A stretch of 11,309 bases of DNA, from contig WOZT01000175.1 of the NCBI GenBank assembly GCA_011620145.1, positions 1-11,309 of the forward strand, given 5' to 3'. The notes below the pieces were generated by a model, which was not told the origin of the DNA, searched no databases, and was given only the letters and a program-made list of their open reading frames with translations. The stretch's first letter is position 1. Each line of letters opens with the position of its first letter. The stretch is from Gammaproteobacteria bacterium (lineage in GTDB: Bacteria; Pseudomonadota; Gammaproteobacteria; UBA5335). Of this stretch, positions 1-7,033 are shown in pieces. A program made the translations under genes and the position numbers.

Positions 1-329
1 ATGCCCGCATCGGCGCCAACTCGGTGGTGATTCAGGATGTGGCGCCGGGCATGACCGTGGTGGGCATTCCCGGCCGCGAGGTGCTGCCGCTCCATCAGCG
101 CCGCATCACCGCCCAGGGCATCGACCTGGATCACCACCTGATGCCCGACCCCGTGGGCAAGGCCATCGCCTGCCTGCTGGATCGGGTTCATGCCCTGGAA
201 ATTCAGCTCGGCGGGGACGCTCTCGTTTCCCACGATGCGGAGTGCCAGTCCTGCGTCGATGAATGCGTGGGAATGCACGCCGCCGAGGCGCCCCCGGTCT
301 ACAGCCCGGACTACCAGACCGCCCATTGA
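1..329 (+). CDS. nifP: Serine O-acetyltransferase, NifP/CysE type (C-terminal part only)
   Basis: The 5' end lies outside the window; the reading frame is open from base 3 and gives the last 108 residues. The product acetylates serine with acetyl-CoA to O-acetylserine, the precursor of cysteine; nif-linked copies (NifP) are thought to raise cysteine supply for Fe-S cluster assembly of nitrogenase. Visible are the last turns of the left-handed beta-helix (ARIGANSVVIQDV, then GMTVVGIPGR) and the conserved tail segment DHHLMPDPVGKAIACLLDR. After that comes a tail that I do not recognise from ordinary CysE, with a CxxCxxxC cluster, ending YQTAH. Only 12 bases separate its stop from nifW, so both are probably cotranscribed. 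The acetyltransferase assignment is firm; the nifP label rests on the neighbourhood. Confidence 0.85.
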   Translation, partial: ARIGANSVVIQDVAPGMTVVGIPGREVLPLHQRRITAQGIDLDHHLMPDPVGKAIACLLDRVHALEIQLGGDALVSHDAECQSCVDECVGMHAAEAPPVYSPDYQTAH

Positions 330-341
330 AGAGGCTCCGCC

Positions 342-677
342 ATGAGTGAATTGATGAATCAACTGGGGCGCTTTTCCGCCGCCGAGGAGTTCCTGGATTT
401 CTTCCAGGTGCCCTATGACCCGGCGGTGGTCCATGTGAACCGCCTGCACATTCTGAAGCGTTTCAACCAGTACCTGTCCCGCGCCAAAGTGGACGCCCTG
501 GACGAGGCCACCCAGCTCCAGACCTGCAAGGAGCTGATGGCCCGGGCCTATGGCGACTTTGTCCGCTCCACGCCGGCCCAGGAAAAGGTGTTCAAGGTGT
601 TCCAGGATGCCGACGGCCCGCAGGTGAGCCTGGACAGCCTGCGCGCCAGCCTGCCCTCGCAACGGCAGGGAGGATAA
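342..677 (+). CDS. nifW: Nitrogenase-stabilising/protective protein NifW
   Basis: A 111-aa soluble protein of the usual NifW length. NifW interacts with the MoFe protein and is implicated in its maturation and in protection from oxygen; its exact chemistry is unsettled. The family signature is clear: an N-terminal stretch with [15 protein letters not shown], then [17 protein letters not shown], and a helical middle containing the C-x-E-L-M-x-R-A-Y pattern. The ATG has a GAGG sequence about six bases upstream. The gene sits between nifP and fixA, with only 4 bases between its stop and the fixA start, and the fixA ribosome site overlaps the nifW 3' end, suggesting translational coupling. No promoter is visible in the short nifP-nifW gap. 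Confidence 0.93.
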   Translation: MSELMNQLGRFSAAEEFLDFFQVPYDPAVVHVNRLHILKRFNQYLSRAKVDALDEATQLQTCKELMARAYGDFVRSTPAQEKVFKVFQDADGPQVSLDSLRASLPSQRQGG

Positions 678-681
678 AACC

Positions 682-1527
682 ATGCACATCGTCGTCTGTA
701 TCAAGCAAGTGCCGGACAGCTCGCAGATCCGCGTGCACCCGGTGACCAACACCATCATGCGCCAGGGCGTACCGGCCATCGTCAATCCCTATGACCTGTT
801 CGCCCTGGAAGAGGCGCTGCGGCTGAAGGATGTCTATGGCGCCCATGTCACCGTGCTGTGCATGGGACCGCCCCAGGCGGAAGCCGCGCTGCGCAAGGCC
901 ATTTCCTTTGGTGCCGATGACGCCGTGCTGGTCACCGACCGGGCCTTTGCCGGCTCCGACACCCTGGCCACCAGTTTTGCCCTGGCCTCCACCATCGCGC
1001 AGATCAACAAGAACATGGCCATCGACCTGGTGTTCTGCGGCAAGCAGACCATCGACGGCGACACCGCCCAGGTCGGCCCCGGCATCGCCAAGCGGCTCGA
1101 CCTGCAGTTGCTGACCTATGTCAGCCAGGTCGAAACCGTCGATACCGAGCGCCGGGACATCATCGTCCAGCGCCGGGCCGAGGGCGGGGTACAGGTGCTG
1201 AAAACCCGCCTGCCCTGCCTGATCACCATGCTGGAGGGCACCAATGAGATGCGGTTTGCCACCCAGGCGGGCATCTTCCGCGCTGCCCGGCATCCCGTGA
1301 AGATCTGGGACAAGACCGCTGCCGGCATCGAGGATCCCGCCAAGATCGGCCTCAAGGGCTCGCCCACCGTGGTGAGCAAGGTGTTCGCGCCCAAGCCCAA
1401 GACCATCAAGGCGGAGCTAATCACCTGCGAGAGCGACACGCCCAAGGATCTGGCCGTCACCCTCATCGCCAAGCTGCTCACCCAAAACCCGAACCTGGAA
1501 ACCGCGATCGGCAAGGGCGCCCGCTAG
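682..1527 (+). CDS. fixA: Electron-transfer flavoprotein beta subunit FixA
   Basis: A 281-aa protein of normal FixA length. It is the ETF-beta-type subunit of FixABCX, pairing with FixB to hold the flavin that performs electron bifurcation: NADH electrons are split between quinone (through FixC) and a low-potential acceptor such as ferredoxin or flavodoxin that feeds nitrogenase. The sequence opens with MHIVVCIKQVPDSSQIRV and has the typical NPYDLFALEEALRLKD segment, the CGKQTIDGDTAQVGPGIA nucleotide-binding motif (around residues 120-138) and RLPCLITMLEGTNEMRF. The start is an ATG with GGAGG eight bases upstream. fixB follows after 12 bases. Confidence in the Fix rather than the fatty-acid ETF assignment comes from the fixABCX order and the nif context. 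Confidence 0.96.
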   Translation: MHIVVCIKQVPDSSQIRVHPVTNTIMRQGVPAIVNPYDLFALEEALRLKDVYGAHVTVLCMGPPQAEAALRKAISFGADDAVLVTDRAFAGSDTLATSFALASTIAQINKNMAIDLVFCGKQTIDGDTAQVGPGIAKRLDLQLLTYVSQVETVDTERRDIIVQRRAEGGVQVLKTRLPCLITMLEGTNEMRFATQAGIFRAARHPVKIWDKTAAGIEDPAKIGLKGSPTVVSKVFAPKPKTIKAELITCESDTPKDLAVTLIAKLLTQNPNLETAIGKGAR

Positions 1528-1539
1528 GAGAACCTGACC

Positions 1540-2631
1540 ATGAGTGAAGACAACGCACCCGCCAAGCGCGCCGGCGGCCGCAAGATCGAGCTGGACCCGC
1601 GCCTCGCCGCCTATCAGGGCGTCTGGGTCTTCGTCGAGCACGAACGCGGCGAGGCCCATACCGTGTCGTGGGAACTGATGGGCGAGGGCCGCAAGCTTGC
1701 CGACAAGCTGGGCGTGTCCCTGTCCGGGGTGGTCATGGGGGCGCCGGGGCCGGAAACCCGCCAGTTCTGCCAGGAAGCCTTTCGCTACGGCGCCGACCGC
1801 TGTTACCTGATGGAAGATCCCGTGCTGGCCGATTACCGCAACCAGCCCTTCACCAAGGGGCTGACCGACCTGGTCAACGCCTATCAGCCGGAGATCCTGC
1901 TGCTGGGCGCCTCCACCCTGGGGCGCGATCTGGCGGGCTCGGTGGCCACCACCCTGCAGACCGGGCTCACTGCCGACTGCACCGAGCTCAACATCGATCC
2001 GGAAAACCGCAGCCTGGCGGCCTCCCGCCCCACCTTCGGCGGCAGTCTGCTGTGCACCATCCTCACGCTCAACTACCGCCCGCAGATGGCGACCGTGCGG
2101 CCGCGGGTGATGCCCATGGCAGGGTATGACGCCAGCCGCAGCGGGCCGATCATCGAGCACCCGCTGAACCTGGTGGAAACCGACATCGTCACCAAGGTGC
2201 TCAACTACATCCCCGACAGCCGTCAGGACAAACCGCAACTGCCCTTCGCCGACATCATTGTCTCCGGCGGCCGCGGCCTCAAGACTCCGGAAAATTTCCA
2301 GCTCGTGTGGGATCTGGCCAAGGTGCTGGGCGCCGAGGTGGGCGCTTCCCGCCCGGTGGTCCAGGCCGGCTGGGTGGAGCTGGAACGACAGGTGGGGCAA
2401 TCGGGCAAGACGGTGCGGCCCAAGCTCTATATCGCCGCCGGGATTTCCGGAGCGGTCCAGCACCGGGTGGGCATGGAGGGTTCGGATGTGATCATCGCCA
2501 TCAACAACGATCCCAACGCGCCCATTTTTGATTTTGCCACCTACGGCATCGTGGGCAATGCCCTGCAGGTCCTGCCGGCATTGACCGAAGCCTTCCGCCA
2601 GCATCTGGCGGTGGCCCAGAAGGCGGGATAA
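1540..2631 (+). CDS. fixB: Electron-transfer flavoprotein alpha subunit FixB
   Basis: A 363-aa ETF-alpha-type subunit. It carries an N-terminal nucleotide-binding domain starting around residue 28 ([19 protein letters not shown]) and a C-terminal FAD domain. The classic ETF-alpha FAD signature is visible around residues 298-340: [20 protein letters not shown], followed by [20 protein letters not shown]. It also has the upstream SGGRGLK and RPVVQAGW segments typical of the family. It works with FixA in the bifurcating complex. AGGAG overlapping the fixA stop precedes the ATG, and fixC starts 12 bases after its stop. The first 20 or so residues (rich in K, R, G) are an N-terminal extension often seen in FixB compared with housekeeping ETF-alpha. 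Confidence 0.96.
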   Translation: MSEDNAPAKRAGGRKIELDPRLAAYQGVWVFVEHERGEAHTVSWELMGEGRKLADKLGVSLSGVVMGAPGPETRQFCQEAFRYGADRCYLMEDPVLADYRNQPFTKGLTDLVNAYQPEILLLGASTLGRDLAGSVATTLQTGLTADCTELNIDPENRSLAASRPTFGGSLLCTILTLNYRPQMATVRPRVMPMAGYDASRSGPIIEHPLNLVETDIVTKVLNYIPDSRQDKPQLPFADIIVSGGRGLKTPENFQLVWDLAKVLGAEVGASRPVVQAGWVELERQVGQSGKTVRPKLYIAAGISGAVQHRVGMEGSDVIIAINNDPNAPIFDFATYGIVGNALQVLPALTEAFRQHLAVAQKAG

Positions 2632-2643
2632 AGGAGAAACGCC

Positions 2644-3942
2644 ATGCGCGAAAAATTCGATGCCATCGTGGTGGGGGCAGGTCCTGCCGGCAATGCAGCC
2701 GCCTATACCATGGCCAGCGCCGGCATGTCCGTGCTGCAGATCGAGCGGGGCGAGACCCCCGGCTCGAAGAACGTCCAGGGCGCGATCCTGTACGCGGACG
2801 CGCTGGAACGCATCATTCCCGACTTTCGGGATGAGGCGCCGCTCGAACGCTATCTCATCGAGCAGCGCTTCTGGATGCTCAGCGACGATGCCTATGTGGG
2901 CAGCACCTACCGCTCCGAGGCCTTCAACCGCCCGCCCTACAACCGCTACACCATCGTCCGCGCCCAGTTCGACAAGTGGTTTTCCAAGAAAGTGCAGGAG
3001 GCCGGCGGGCTGGTGATCTGCGAAACCACGGTGCGGGAACTGATGTTCGACGGCGACCGGGTGGCCGGTGTGCGCACCGACCGCGAAGGCGGCGCCATCT
3101 ACGCCGATCTCGTGGTGCTGGCCGATGGTGTCAATTCCACCCTGGCGGTCAAGGCGGGGTTCCATCCCGAGTTGAAACCCAAGGACGTGGCGCTGGCGGT
3201 GAAGGAAACCCTGTTCCTGGCCCCCGAGGTGATCGAACAGCGCTTCAACCTCAAGGGCGAGGAAGGCGTCGCCATCGAAATGGGTGGCAACATCACCCAG
3301 GGCATGGTGGGCACGGGCTTCCTCTATACCAACCGGGAAACCCTGACCATCGGCGTCGGCTGCCTGCTGTCGGACTTCGCCCAGCAGAAGATCCCGCCCT
3401 ATGTGTTGCTGGAACAGATGAAGACTCATCCCGCCATCCGGCCCCTGCTGGAAGGCACGGAACTCAAGGAATATGTGGCCCACCTGATCCCTGAAGGCGG
3501 CTACAACGCCATCCCCAAGCTTTACGGCAACGGCTGGATGATCGTCGGCGACTCGGCCGGGCTGGTCAATTCCGTGCATCGGGAAGGCTCCAATCTGGCC
3601 ATGACCTCGGGCCGGCTGGCCGGGGAAACCGTCATTGAACTGCGTGCAGCGGGGAAAGCGCTGAACACGGCCAATCTCGCGCTCTACAAACGCAAGATGG
3701 ACGAGAGCTTCGTGATGAAGGATCTCAAGAAATACCGGCGGCTCCCGGATGTGCTGCACAAGAACCCACAGTTCTTCACCGCCTATCCGGAACTGCTCAA
3801 TGGCGCCATGCACCAGATCGTGAGCGTGGATGGCACGGACAAGAAATCGAAAGAACGGGAGGTCCGGCGCAGCTTTGGGCAACGCCGTGGCCTGTTTGGT
3901 TTGATGGGCGACGCCTTCAAGCTGTGGAGGGCCTTCGAATGA
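2644..3942 (+). CDS. fixC: Flavoprotein-quinone oxidoreductase FixC
   Basis: A 432-aa FAD protein of the ETF-quinone oxidoreductase family, normal in length for FixC. It passes the high-potential branch of electrons from FixAB to membrane quinone. The N-terminal dinucleotide fold is clear: DAIVVGAGPAGNAAAYTMA with G11-x-G13-x-x-G16, then the ERG acidic end of the second strand and the GSKNVQGAILY motif characteristic of FixC. A second FAD motif, GWMIVGDSAGLVN, lies at about residues 297-309. The protein has no transmembrane helix; it probably associates with the membrane at its surface. AAGGAG precedes the ATG. Its stop codon overlaps the fixX start in an ATGA arrangement, indicating translational coupling. 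Confidence 0.96.
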   Translation: MREKFDAIVVGAGPAGNAAAYTMASAGMSVLQIERGETPGSKNVQGAILYADALERIIPDFRDEAPLERYLIEQRFWMLSDDAYVGSTYRSEAFNRPPYNRYTIVRAQFDKWFSKKVQEAGGLVICETTVRELMFDGDRVAGVRTDREGGAIYADLVVLADGVNSTLAVKAGFHPELKPKDVALAVKETLFLAPEVIEQRFNLKGEEGVAIEMGGNITQGMVGTGFLYTNRETLTIGVGCLLSDFAQQKIPPYVLLEQMKTHPAIRPLLEGTELKEYVAHLIPEGGYNAIPKLYGNGWMIVGDSAGLVNSVHREGSNLAMTSGRLAGETVIELRAAGKALNTANLALYKRKMDESFVMKDLKKYRRLPDVLHKNPQFFTAYPELLNGAMHQIVSVDGTDKKSKEREVRRSFGQRRGLFGLMGDAFKLWRAFE

Positions 3943-4232
3943 CACGCATCAATGTGGAAGAAAAGCTGTTCCAGAATCGCTACAAGGTGGACGCCGGCCG
4001 GCCACACATCCAGATCAAGGATGGCGATGTCTGTCGCAGCCAGTGCAAGACCCAGCAGTGCACTGTCTGCTGTCCCGCCGGCTGCTATACCGCCGAGGGC
4101 AACGGCGCGGTGACCCTGATCACCGACGGCTGTCTGGAATGCGGCACCTGCCGCGTCATCTGTACCGAACACCGCAACGTGGAGTGGGAATACCCGCGCG
4201 GCGGCTTCGGCATCCTCTTCAAATTCGGGTGA
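3939..4232 (+). CDS. fixX: Ferredoxin-like protein FixX
   Basis: A 97-aa iron-sulfur partner of FixC in the FixABCX complex. I chose the ATG at 3939 because it overlaps the fixC stop (ATGA) and has GGAGG at 3926-3930, eight bases upstream; a GTG at 3924 lies inside that ribosome site and is unlikely. Cysteines C65-x2-C68-x2-C71-x3-C75 form a standard [4Fe-4S] motif. A second cysteine-rich group, C32, C36, C41, C44, C45 and C49, can supply a second cluster, as reported for the Azotobacter FixX. The C-terminal segment EYPRGGFGILFKFG is typical of the family. The next gene starts only 3 bases after the stop. Confidence 0.95.
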   Translation: MTRINVEEKLFQNRYKVDAGRPHIQIKDGDVCRSQCKTQQCTVCCPAGCYTAEGNGAVTLITDGCLECGTCRVICTEHRNVEWEYPRGGFGILFKFG

Positions 4233-4235
4233 ACC

Positions 4236-4562
4236 ATGGCCAGACCACAAAAACATGTCTTCGTGTGTGTCCAGTCGCGTCCGCCGGGCCATCCCAAGGG
4301 CTCGTGCGGCGCGGGCCGCAACTCGGGCGCCCTGCTCCAGTCCTTCATCGGCGAACTGGACCGGCGGTCGCTCTGGGGCCGCATTGCCATCACCTCGGCA
4401 GGCTGCCTGGGACCCTGCGATCTGGGTCCCAATGTCCTGGTCTATCCGGACGGCATTCTCTACAGCGGGGTGACAGCGGAGGACATCCCCGCCCTCATCG
4501 ATGAACATCTGCTGGGCGACAAGCCGGTGGAACGCCTGCTGGCCCCCGCCGAGGCATGGTGA
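4236..4562 (+). CDS. Thioredoxin-like [2Fe-2S] ferredoxin (Shethna protein I/C. pasteurianum type)
   Basis: A 108-aa ferredoxin of the thioredoxin-fold [2Fe-2S] family, the same fold as the NuoE subunit of complex I. The cluster ligands are visible as C11, C24, C57 and C61, in VCVQSRPPGHPKGSCGAG and SAGCLGPCDLGPNVLVYP. The tail segment YPDGILYSGVTAEDIPALI is typical of the family. Related proteins are encoded near nif genes in Azotobacter and interact with nitrogenase in Clostridium; their physiological role is not settled. The position immediately after fixX suggests it could be an acceptor or shuttle for electrons from the Fix complex, which is an inference. The Shine-Dalgarno is weak (GGGTGA), so translation may be coupled to fixX. 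Confidence 0.9.
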   Translation: MARPQKHVFVCVQSRPPGHPKGSCGAGRNSGALLQSFIGELDRRSLWGRIAITSAGCLGPCDLGPNVLVYPDGILYSGVTAEDIPALIDEHLLGDKPVERLLAPAEAW

Positions 4563-4573
4563 GGGCAAAGCCC

Positions 4574-5083
4574 ATGAGCGCCACGAACGCACTGATGCAC
4601 GATGAACGGCCTGCCTTCGGCGGCGCCGTGAGCGGTGCGGTACGCGAATCGCTGGAGAGCGCCGCGGACTGCTACCGTGAGGATGCGGACGCCGCGGGCC
4701 GCTGGCTGGAGCGGGCGGCTGCCGCAGACCCGGACGCCCTGGCGGTCTACTTTGCCCGCTACAAGTTCCACTTCTACCAGAACCGGTTGGCAGAGGCGGA
4801 AACAGCGGCGCGGGAGGGCCTCGCAGCGGCTGCAGCCCAGGGCGGCTTCCCTGCCGACTGGCGCAGCCTGACGCGGGAAAGCGCGTCCTGGTCGCCGGCC
4901 AGCGGTCCACAACGCTTCTACCTGTTCAGCCTCAAGGCGCTGGCCTTCATCCGCTTGCGCCGAGGGGAGGCCGAAGAAAGCCTCGCCCTGCTCGCCAAGC
5001 TGACAGAAATCGATCCCGCCGACCAGGTAGGCGCCGAGGTCATCCGCGCCCTGCACCGTGGAGCCACTACCGATGCCGCCTGA
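4574..5083 (+). CDS. TPR-like protein of the nif operon, function unknown
   Basis: About 169 aa, probably a soluble helical scaffold. Two tetratricopeptide-like units are visible: AGRWLERAAAADPDALAVYF plus YKFHFYQNRLAEAETAAREG, and later FYLFSLKALAFIRLRRGEAE plus ESLALLAKLTEIDP. Such repeats bind partner proteins, so it may hold together Fix or nitrogenase-maturation components; this is inference. The start is uncertain. An ATG at 4556 overlaps the ferredoxin stop but has a GAGG only one base away, whereas the ATG at 4574 has GAGGG at a better distance and gives the natural-looking N terminus MSATNALMHD. The C-terminal 11 bases overlap the next gene in another frame. I do not know a named homologue. 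Confidence 0.8.
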   Translation: MSATNALMHDERPAFGGAVSGAVRESLESAADCYREDADAAGRWLERAAAADPDALAVYFARYKFHFYQNRLAEAETAAREGLAAAAAQGGFPADWRSLTRESASWSPASGPQRFYLFSLKALAFIRLRRGEAEESLALLAKLTEIDPADQVGAEVIRALHRGATTDAA

Positions 5084-5501
5084 AATTCACCCTGCCCCGG
5101 CTGCCCCCGCGGTCTCAGCCAATCCCGGCGCGCTCGCTGCCGCCATCCTGGCGGCCGCCCCAGCCGGGGAGCGCCTGCTGGCCAGCGCCGGCGAGCGCCT
5201 GACGCAACTGGGCCTGGCGGGTCGATTGCGGGTTCCGCTTTGGACGCAAGGCCGCTTTTCCCAGCACACCGACCCCGCCAGCGGCCGCCCTACCCTGCGC
5301 GCCGATTTTTTCTCGGCCGGCGGGCAACGCAAGGGACACCTGTTGTTCCATGGAGACGGCAGCCATTACGGCGAAATCGAGGTCGGCTTGACGCACCCCA
5401 AGCTTCCCGGCTGGTGGATTGAAGTCATTGAGATCTGGGGCCGGGATGGGACCGTCAAAAACGATTTGCGGCTGTTGGCGCTGCCTGCCGAGGAAGCATG
5501 A
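5073..5501 (+). CDS. Conserved-looking hypothetical protein of the nif operon
   Basis: A 142-aa protein that I do not recognise. The first 45 residues are rich in Ala and Pro and probably flexible. The rest looks like a compact alpha/beta domain, with RLRVPLWTQGRFSQHTDP, HLLFHGDGSHYGEIEVGL and GWWIEVIEIWGRDGTVKNDL. The many aromatic residues and the alternating hydrophobic pattern suggest a beta-sheet. There is no signal peptide, membrane segment or cysteine motif. I use the ATG at 5073, preceded by GTGGAG about nine bases upstream; a GTG at 5058 would add five residues. It overlaps the TPR gene by 11 bases and the following DUF364 gene by 4 (ATGA), so all three are coupled in translation and probably act together. 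Confidence 0.75.
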   Translation: MPPEIHPAPAAPAVSANPGALAAAILAAAPAGERLLASAGERLTQLGLAGRLRVPLWTQGRFSQHTDPASGRPTLRADFFSAGGQRKGHLLFHGDGSHYGEIEVGLTHPKLPGWWIEVIEIWGRDGTVKNDLRLLALPAEEA

Positions 5502-6325
5502 GCGATCCCTGGGCGATCTACGAGCTGCTGCTGGACCGGGTGGCGGACCACGCTGATCCAGCGCTGGAGATCACGCTCGGCCTGGTGTGGACCCTGTGCC
5601 GTGGCGAGCGCGCCAGTGGGCTGGCCATGACGCCTGGCGGGGCGCCCCGCACCCTGCCGTGGGCCGGCTCCCTGGCCGGGCGGTCGTTGCGGGAACTTGC
5701 GCCCTGGTTGCGCGACTGGAATCCGCACGCTGCAAGCATTGGTCTGGCCGCCGTCAACGCCGCCCTCAATACCGAGGGCAACCCCGTGCTGGCGCGCGCC
5801 GCGCCCCTTGTGGGCAGCGGCCCCGGCAATCTCGCCGTATTCGAGCATTTTGCCCCGCAGCTCGCGGGCCAGCGGGTGGTGGTGATCGGCCGCTATCCGG
5901 GTCTCGATGCTTATGCCCGACAGATGGACCTGATGGTGCTGGAACGCCAGCCGGGCATCGGCGACCTGCCCGATCCGGCCTGCGAGTATGTGTTGCCACA
6001 GGCCGATTGGGTGTTCCTGACTGCCAGCAGCCTGGCCAACAAGACCTTTCCACGGCTTGCCGAACTGTCGCGCGCCGCCACCACCGTGCTGATGGGGCCG
6101 GGTACGCCCTGGGTCGGAGAGTTTGCCGCCTTCGGCATCGACTACCTGGCCGGTGTCGAGGTAAAGGATCACGATGCCCTGCGGCAGACCGTGGCCGAGG
6201 GCGGCGGCGTGCGCCTGTTCGAGGGACCGGTGCGCTATCGCCTGGCGGAGCTGCGCCGCGCCAATCACACGATGTTGCCCCATGCAAGCCACCAAAGCCT
6301 GTCTTCCCTTTCCCCCGTCCTTTAA
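5498..6325 (+). CDS. DUF4213/DUF364 protein, putative heavy-metal chelation fold
   Basis: A 275-aa cytoplasmic protein. Residues about 1-100 match the N-terminal enolase-like domain (DUF4213: EITLGLVWTLCRG, ASGLAMTPGG, SLRELAPWLRDWNP, IGLAAVNAALN). Residues about 110-255 match the Rossmann-like DUF364 domain, with the strand QRVVVIGRYPGL, the segment RQPGIGDLPDPACEYVLP, the loop LTASSLANKT near residue 175, MGPGTPW near 200 and the closing GVEVKDHDALRQTVAEGGG. A crystal structure of this family led to the suggestion of heavy-metal chelation, but no reaction has been shown as far as I know. In a nif operon a role in handling Mo, Fe or another cofactor precursor is an attractive inference. GAGGAAGC precedes the ATG, which overlaps the previous stop. 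Confidence 0.85.
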   Translation: MSDPWAIYELLLDRVADHADPALEITLGLVWTLCRGERASGLAMTPGGAPRTLPWAGSLAGRSLRELAPWLRDWNPHAASIGLAAVNAALNTEGNPVLARAAPLVGSGPGNLAVFEHFAPQLAGQRVVVIGRYPGLDAYARQMDLMVLERQPGIGDLPDPACEYVLPQADWVFLTASSLANKTFPRLAELSRAATTVLMGPGTPWVGEFAAFGIDYLAGVEVKDHDALRQTVAEGGGVRLFEGPVRYRLAELRRANHTMLPHASHQSLSSLSPVL

Positions 6326-6339
6326 AGGAGCAAACGACC

Positions 6340-6555
6340 ATGGCCCTTGGATATGACGTGCTCAAAGCCGATTTCGCGCTCTGCACCGGTACCCGCACGG
6401 GCAACCAGCGCTGCAACGGAACGATTTACGTGTGTGGCCAGTGCGGTGCGCGCGGCTGCAAACAGACCCGCGTGGGCCAGTGCAGCGACCAGGCATTCAG
6501 CGTGCTCGATCAGTGTCTGAAGTGCGGCGCGCACGCCATGCAAGCGGCGAGCTGA
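6340..6555 (+). CDS. Small eight-cysteine protein, possible metal or Fe-S binding
   Basis: A 71-aa protein. AAGGAG ends nine bases before the ATG at 6340, just after the stop of the DUF364 gene, so this start is strongly preferred although the frame is open far upstream. It has eight cysteines at residues 15, 25, 32, 35, 40, 48, 59 and 62, including two CxxC pairs (VCGQCG and CLKCG). The spacing suggests either two zinc-ribbon-like sites or Fe-S cluster binding. No family is known to me; the sequence is not a standard ferredoxin, rubredoxin or metallothionein. The rest of the chain (GYDVLKADFALCTGTRTGNQ) looks folded and contains no membrane segment. It is the last member of the tightly spaced plus-strand block. 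Confidence 0.85.
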   Translation: MALGYDVLKADFALCTGTRTGNQRCNGTIYVCGQCGARGCKQTRVGQCSDQAFSVLDQCLKCGAHAMQAAS

Positions 6556-6622
6556 TCGCAGTGCGCCGTGGCTGGTCGTCTACAAGCCCGGCACCTGCTG
6601 AATTGCAACAGAGGGAAACGTC

Positions 6623-6907
6623 ATGGCTGAAATGATCGTGGTGGAAGATCGCAATCAGGACGACCTGTCGCGCAAGGCCGGCTGTTACCTCTATGTCGAT
6701 ACCGAGCTCTGGCTCGAAGAGGACCAGGTGCACCGGGGCGATGGCCCCGCCGTCATTGCCCCGGACGGCGCCGAGCGCTGGTACATCCATGGAAAAGAAG
6801 TCTCGCGCGATGTCAATGCATTCTTTTTCCAAAACAAATGGTCGATGCAACGCGGCCTCAACACGCCGCAGAAGATCACCGTTTTTCAGGCCCATTTTCT
6901 GAAGTGA
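6623..6907 (+). CDS. Hypothetical protein with a MORN-like segment
   Basis: A 94-aa protein of unknown function. The ATG has GAGGG seven bases upstream. Residues 37-60, with HRGDGPAVIAPDGAERWYIH and the following GKEV, match the short repeat pattern (H-x-x-GPA-x-x-x-x-DG-x-x-x-W-x-x-x-G) found in many small bacterial and phage proteins of unknown role, similar in spirit to MORN or Wall-type beta-hairpin repeats. Only one copy is present here. The C-terminal part (NAFFFQNKWSMQRGLNTPQK) is probably helical. There are no catalytic motifs. It lies 67 bases after the eight-cysteine gene, and I see no convincing promoter or terminator in that gap, so it may be the distal part of the same transcript. 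Confidence 0.75.
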   Translation: MAEMIVVEDRNQDDLSRKAGCYLYVDTELWLEEDQVHRGDGPAVIAPDGAERWYIHGKEVSRDVNAFFFQNKWSMQRGLNTPQKITVFQAHFLK

Positions 6908-6960
6908 CCGCCGATTGACCGGAGCACAAGGGCTGGCTTGCCTGCGCAGATCGGCATTGG

Positions 6961-6972
6961 GAATCCGGATTC
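6961..6972. repeat. 12-bp perfect palindrome in an intergenic gap
   Basis: GAATCCGGATTC is a perfect palindrome lying in the 126-base gap between the MORN-like gene and the Rieske gene, about 60 bases before the Rieske start. It could be a binding site for a dimeric regulator, but no known operator is recognised and a palindrome of this length can occur by chance. Confidence 0.3.
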
Positions 6973-7033
6973 GCATCGTCACTTGCCGAGATAACGAGAG
7001 ATCGCGCCCTCATACCCCCGGAAGGAGCCCGTC

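Noticed and set aside
1417..3945. 842-residue open frame antisense to fixA, fixB and fixC
   Set aside because: It mirrors the codon positions of three certain genes in GC-rich DNA, is rich in Gly, His, Gln and Ala, and has no recognisable domain or ribosome site.
5366..6295. 309-residue antisense frame over the DUF364 gene
   Set aside because: Same GC-rich mirror effect; the plus strand has family motifs, ribosome sites and coupled starts.
6590..6612. GGCAC...TTGC resembling a sigma-54 promoter before the 94-aa gene
   Set aside because: GG and GC are 13 bases apart; RpoN promoters require 10.
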